Part shown: piece after piece, positions 61,401-64,000 of the stretch
Position numbering within the stretch: the first letter of the stretch is position 1
Layout of the letters: each line of letters opens with the position of its first letter
Origin: Bradyrhizobium nitroreducens
GTDB taxonomy: Bacteria; Pseudomonadota; Alphaproteobacteria; Rhizobiales; Xanthobacteraceae
Length of the DNA: 64,000 nucleotides
NCBI RefSeq assembly: GCF_002776695.1
Contig: NZ_LFJC01000003.1
Coordinates: forward strand, 645,588-709,587
Direction of reading: 5' to 3'
Notes under the pieces: generated by a model
What the model was told of the DNA's origin: nothing
Database searches by the model: none
The model's input: the letters and a program-made list of their open reading frames with translations, nothing else
Made by a program: the position numbers and the translations under genes

Positions 61401-62489
61401 ATGAAGGCCGCCGTCCTCTATGAAGTCAACAAGCCGCTGGTCATCGAGGATGTCAGCCTGCCGAAGCCCGGCCCGCGCGAGGTCCTGATCCGCACCTCGG
61501 TCGCCGGCCTCTGCCACTCGGATCTGCACTTCATGGAAGGCCTCTATCCGCATCCGCTGCCGGCGGTGCTCGGGCATGAATCCGCCGGCGTGGTCGAGCA
61601 GGTCGGCTCCGATGTCACTTACGTCAAGCCGGGCGACCACGTCGTCACCTGCCTGTCCGTGTTCTGCGGCACCTGCGACAATTGCACCACCGGCCGCACG
61701 GTGCTCTGCACCGACACCACAGTGAAGTTGCTGCCGGGCGCTTCGAACCGGATGCAGTGGAACAGGCAGGAGAAGCTGCACCAGTTCCTCAACCTGTCCT
61801 CCTTCGCCGAGCAGATGCTGGTGCACGAGAACGCCATCGTCAAAATCAGGAAAGAAATGCCGCTCGATCTCGCCGCGCTGATCGGCTGCGGCGTCATCAC
61901 CGGCTACGGCGCGGTGGTGAACACGGCGAAGGTGACGGCCGGCGAGACCGTCGCGGTGATCGGCTGCGGCGGCGTCGGCATGGCCGCGATCAACGGCGCG
62001 CAGATTGCCGGCGCCGGGCGCATCATCGCCATCGACACCAATCTGGCAAAGCTCCAGCTCGCGACCAAGCTCGGTGCCACCGACATCATCAATCCCGCCG
62101 ATGGCGACGTGGTGAAACAGGTGCGCGATCTCACCAATGGCGGCGTGCATCATTCCTTCGAGGTGCTCGGCCGCAAGGAGACCGCCGAGCAGGCCTTCGG
62201 CATGCTCGCTTCCGGCGGCACCGCCACCATCGTCGGCATGATCCCCTTCGGCCAGAAGATCGAGCTGCACGGCTTCGATTTCCTCAGGGAGCGCCGGATC
62301 CAGGGCTCGTCGATGGGCTCGAACCATTTTCGCGTCGACATGCCGAGGCTGGTCGATTTCTACCTGCGGGGACGGCTGCACCTCGAGGACTGGATTTCGG
62401 CCAAGCTGAAGCTCTCGGAGATCAACGAGGGCTTCGCCAACATGAAGGCCGGCAAGACGCTGCGCAGCGTGATCGTGTTCGATAGCTGA
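61401..62489 (+). CDS. Zinc-dependent alcohol dehydrogenase (MDR superfamily)
   Basis: 362 aa. Catalytic zinc ligands: Cys in GLCHSDLHFMEG (about residue 38) and His in VLGHESAGVV (about 59), with Cys in LIGCGVITGYGAV (about 160). Structural zinc Cys cluster: CGTCDNCTTGRTVLC (about 92-106). NAD-binding VIGCGGVGMAAINGAQIAGA follows. GACAGGGAGTG precedes the ATG. It resembles class III-like and aryl-alcohol dehydrogenases. Probably cotranscribed with the acyl-CoA dehydrogenase. Confidence 0.92.
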   Translation: MKAAVLYEVNKPLVIEDVSLPKPGPREVLIRTSVAGLCHSDLHFMEGLYPHPLPAVLGHESAGVVEQVGSDVTYVKPGDHVVTCLSVFCGTCDNCTTGRTVLCTDTTVKLLPGASNRMQWNRQEKLHQFLNLSSFAEQMLVHENAIVKIRKEMPLDLAALIGCGVITGYGAVVNTAKVTAGETVAVIGCGGVGMAAINGAQIAGAGRIIAIDTNLAKLQLATKLGATDIINPADGDVVKQVRDLTNGGVHHSFEVLGRKETAEQAFGMLASGGTATIVGMIPFGQKIELHGFDFLRERRIQGSSMGSNHFRVDMPRLVDFYLRGRLHLEDWISAKLKLSEINEGFANMKAGKTLRSVIVFDS

Positions 62490-62527
62490 GCGCTGGTACT
62501 CGTTAACGCAACCTCACGGAAGGTGTC

Positions 62528-62652
62528 ATCGCCCGGCTCGACCGGGCGATCCAGCATTACAAGCCGTCATTGCGAGCGTAGCGAAGCAATCCAGGAATGT
62601 CTCCGGGGATGCAGTCTGGATTGCTTCGTCGCTTCGCTCCTCGCAATGACGG
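62528..62652. repeat. Composite palindromic repeat (family D)
   Basis: A perfect 9-bp hairpin (ATCGCCCGG 62528-62536, CCGGGCGAT 62542-62550) is followed by an element from 62566 with ends CGTCATTGCGAGCG and CTCGCAATGACGG and inner GAAGCAATCCAGG.../CTGGATTGCTTCG. The latter is a form I know from many Bradyrhizobium intergenic regions. It separates two convergent genes. Confidence 0.8.
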
Positions 62653-62657
62653 AAGCG

Positions 62658-64000
62658 CTAATCATTGAACAATGGCGGCGGCACGAACCCGCCGAATTCG
62701 CGTTCGATCAGCTCGGCGAGCTTGAGCGGCGTGCGATCCTCGAGGAACGGCCCGATGATCTGGACGCCGACCGGCAGGCCGTCCTTCGACAGGCCGAGCG
62801 GGATCGCCGTGGCCGGCAGGCCCGTCAGCGTGGCGATGCCGGGCCAGGCAAGCTGGTCCGGATAGGCATGATCCTTGCCGTCGATATTGATCCGGCGCTT
62901 CTCCTGCTCCGGGGAATGATCGTGCGGATAGGCCGGGGTCGGCATGATCGGGCAGATCACCGCGTCGAACGTCCTGAACAGATGCCGCCATTGCGCGCGC
63001 AGTCCGGCGCGTGCGCCCTCGTCGAACACCCAGGCCTGATGGCTGGAGGTCATGCCGCGCAGCCGCTCGGCCGCAAGGCTCTTGTCCTCGGGCGAGAGCT
63101 GGGCCGCGCCGGCACGTGCGCCGGCGAGAATGTCCGGCGGAAAGAACGCACCGAGAAAGCCCATCAGCATGCGCATGTAGAGGCGGGAGGCCTCCCGGAA
63201 GTCCGGAAACAGCGGGCTTTCGCGCGCGACATTCGCGCCGGCCTGCGTCAGTTGCCCGGCCAGCTTTTCAATCGCGCCGCGGATCTCGGCATTCGCGGGC
63301 AGCAGCGGATGGCTGTCGATCACCAGCAGGCGGAAATCTTTCAGCCCGGCATGGCGCGCCTCCGGCAGCGCGAGCTTGTAGCCGACGCCGAGGTCGAGCG
63401 GATCGGGGCCGGCCATCACGTCCAGCAGCAGCGTCAGATCGGCGGCGCTCCGGGCCATGGGGCCGATCACCGCCATATCGCGCTCCATCGGGATCGCGGG
63501 AAATGGCGGCGGCGTATGGCCGCGCGTCGGGCAGAGATTGTAGGTCGGCTTGTGTGCATAGACCCCGCAATGGAAGGCCGGCACGCGCAGCGAGCCGCCG
63601 ATGTCGGAGCCGAGCGAGAGTGGTCCGTAGCCGGCTGCAAGCGCGGCCGACGAGCCGCCCGATGAGCCGCCAGGCGTGCGGCCGAGATCGAACGGATTGT
63701 TCGTCGTGCCGTAGATGTCGTTGTAGCTCTGCCAGTCTCCGAGCCCGACGGGAACGTTGGTCTTGCCGAGAATGACGCCGCCGGCATTCTTGACCCGGCT
63801 GATCGACAGCGCATCCTCCGCCGGCCTGAAATCCTTCTGCGGCGTCCAGCCCCAGGTCGTCGGCAGGCCGGCTACGTTGTAGGATTCCTTTACCGTGACG
63901 GGAAGGCCGAGCAGCGGCTTGCGCTCGCCGCGCGCCAAGGCGGCATCCGCCTCGCGCGCGGCACTGAGCCCGCGCTCGAAATCCCGCACGCAGATCGCGT
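62658..64000 (-). CDS. Amidase-signature family protein, N-terminus beyond the window
   Basis: About 447 residues are visible; the frame is open to the right edge, so the start lies outside. A GTG at 63989 is not the start, because the frame continues upstream with the AICVRDFER segment common in amidases. Triad: Lys in LGLPVTVKESYN, Ser in TPGGSSGGSSAALAAG and Ser in GSDIGGSLRVPAFHCG. The C-terminus has LTGLPATAIPLGLSKDGLPV. It hydrolyses an unknown amide, and is not the AtzE-like paralogue at 41457 although the signature is shared. Confidence 0.9.
   Translation of the reverse strand, partial: AICVRDFERGLSAAREADAALARGERKPLLGLPVTVKESYNVAGLPTTWGWTPQKDFRPAEDALSISRVKNAGGVILGKTNVPVGLGDWQSYNDIYGTTNNPFDLGRTPGGSSGGSSAALAAGYGPLSLGSDIGGSLRVPAFHCGVYAHKPTYNLCPTRGHTPPPFPAIPMERDMAVIGPMARSAADLTLLLDVMAGPDPLDLGVGYKLALPEARHAGLKDFRLLVIDSHPLLPANAEIRGAIEKLAGQLTQAGANVARESPLFPDFREASRLYMRMLMGFLGAFFPPDILAGARAGAAQLSPEDKSLAAERLRGMTSSHQAWVFDEGARAGLRAQWRHLFRTFDAVICPIMPTPAYPHDHSPEQEKRRINIDGKDHAYPDQLAWPGIATLTGLPATAIPLGLSKDGLPVGVQIIGPFLEDRTPLKLAELIEREFGGFVPPPLFND

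Noticed and set aside
59586..62381. A 931-codon minus-strand open frame
   Set aside because: It is antisense to the acyl-CoA dehydrogenase and alcohol dehydrogenase, both with complete catalytic motifs, and its His/Arg/Asp-rich composition is that of a shadow frame.

Overview
The window looks like chromosome from a Bradyrhizobium-type alphaproteobacterium (order Hyphomicrobiales, Nitrobacteraceae). This rests on the high G+C with strong G/C third positions, many paralogous ABC importers and acyl-CoA enzymes, a DUF1127 protein, a GlsB/YeaQ protein, and several families of short palindromic intergenic repeats of the kind that litter Bradyrhizobium genomes. No rRNA, tRNA, CRISPR, transposase or phage gene was recognised. 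The assignment is by pattern recognition; no database search was possible.

Layout. 1-5.2 kb: tail of a probable thioesterase, a 32-aa membrane micro-ORF, an acyl-CoA ligase divergent from a nitronate-monooxygenase-like flavoenzyme, then three small or exported proteins, one behind a good EcfG (general stress response) promoter. 5.2-14.1 kb: a winged-helix/TPR regulator, an argininosuccinase/fumarase-superfamily lyase, an M29 aminopeptidase, a cupin, an amidohydrolase and a secreted metallo-beta-lactamase-fold protein. 14.2-16.5 kb: a two-gene ABC exporter. 16.7-23.6 kb: a complete branched-chain-amino-acid-type (HAAT) ABC importer (livHMGF, then livK) with a long-chain acyl-CoA synthetase between livF and livK, suggesting uptake and CoA activation of a carboxylic acid. 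23.7-25.7 kb: a double LprI-domain protein and a LapG-like transglutaminase-fold cysteine protease.

26.3-34.5 kb is the most striking part. A 1964-aa surface protein (FecR-like domain, VCBS repeats, LamG domain, type I secretion C-terminus) is followed by a CHASE2-adenylate/guanylate cyclase. The BTLCP protease is divergent across a 620-bp AT-rich leader. A two-gene type I exporter (ABC plus HlyD, no TolC) lies 10 kb downstream at 44.6-47.7 kb and may serve it. Together these could form a surface adhesion and cyclic-nucleotide signalling module.

34.7-43.8 kb: two divergent paralogous peptide-type binding proteins, then an operon of two permeases, an ATPase, a 65-aa AtzG/GatC-like protein, an amidase and a second ATPase, with stop/start overlaps at the last four junctions. 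This reads as import plus amide hydrolysis. 47.9-56.8 kb: AMP nucleosidase, a DUF1488 protein, CinA C-domain, two tandem amidohydrolases with a Rieske protein, an MFS symporter, a LysR regulator, a DUF1127 protein and a GNAT acetyltransferase. 57-64 kb: a small secreted protein, then acyl-CoA and alcohol metabolism (crotonase, SDR, acyl-CoA dehydrogenase, Zn-alcohol dehydrogenase) and an amidase cut by the window end.
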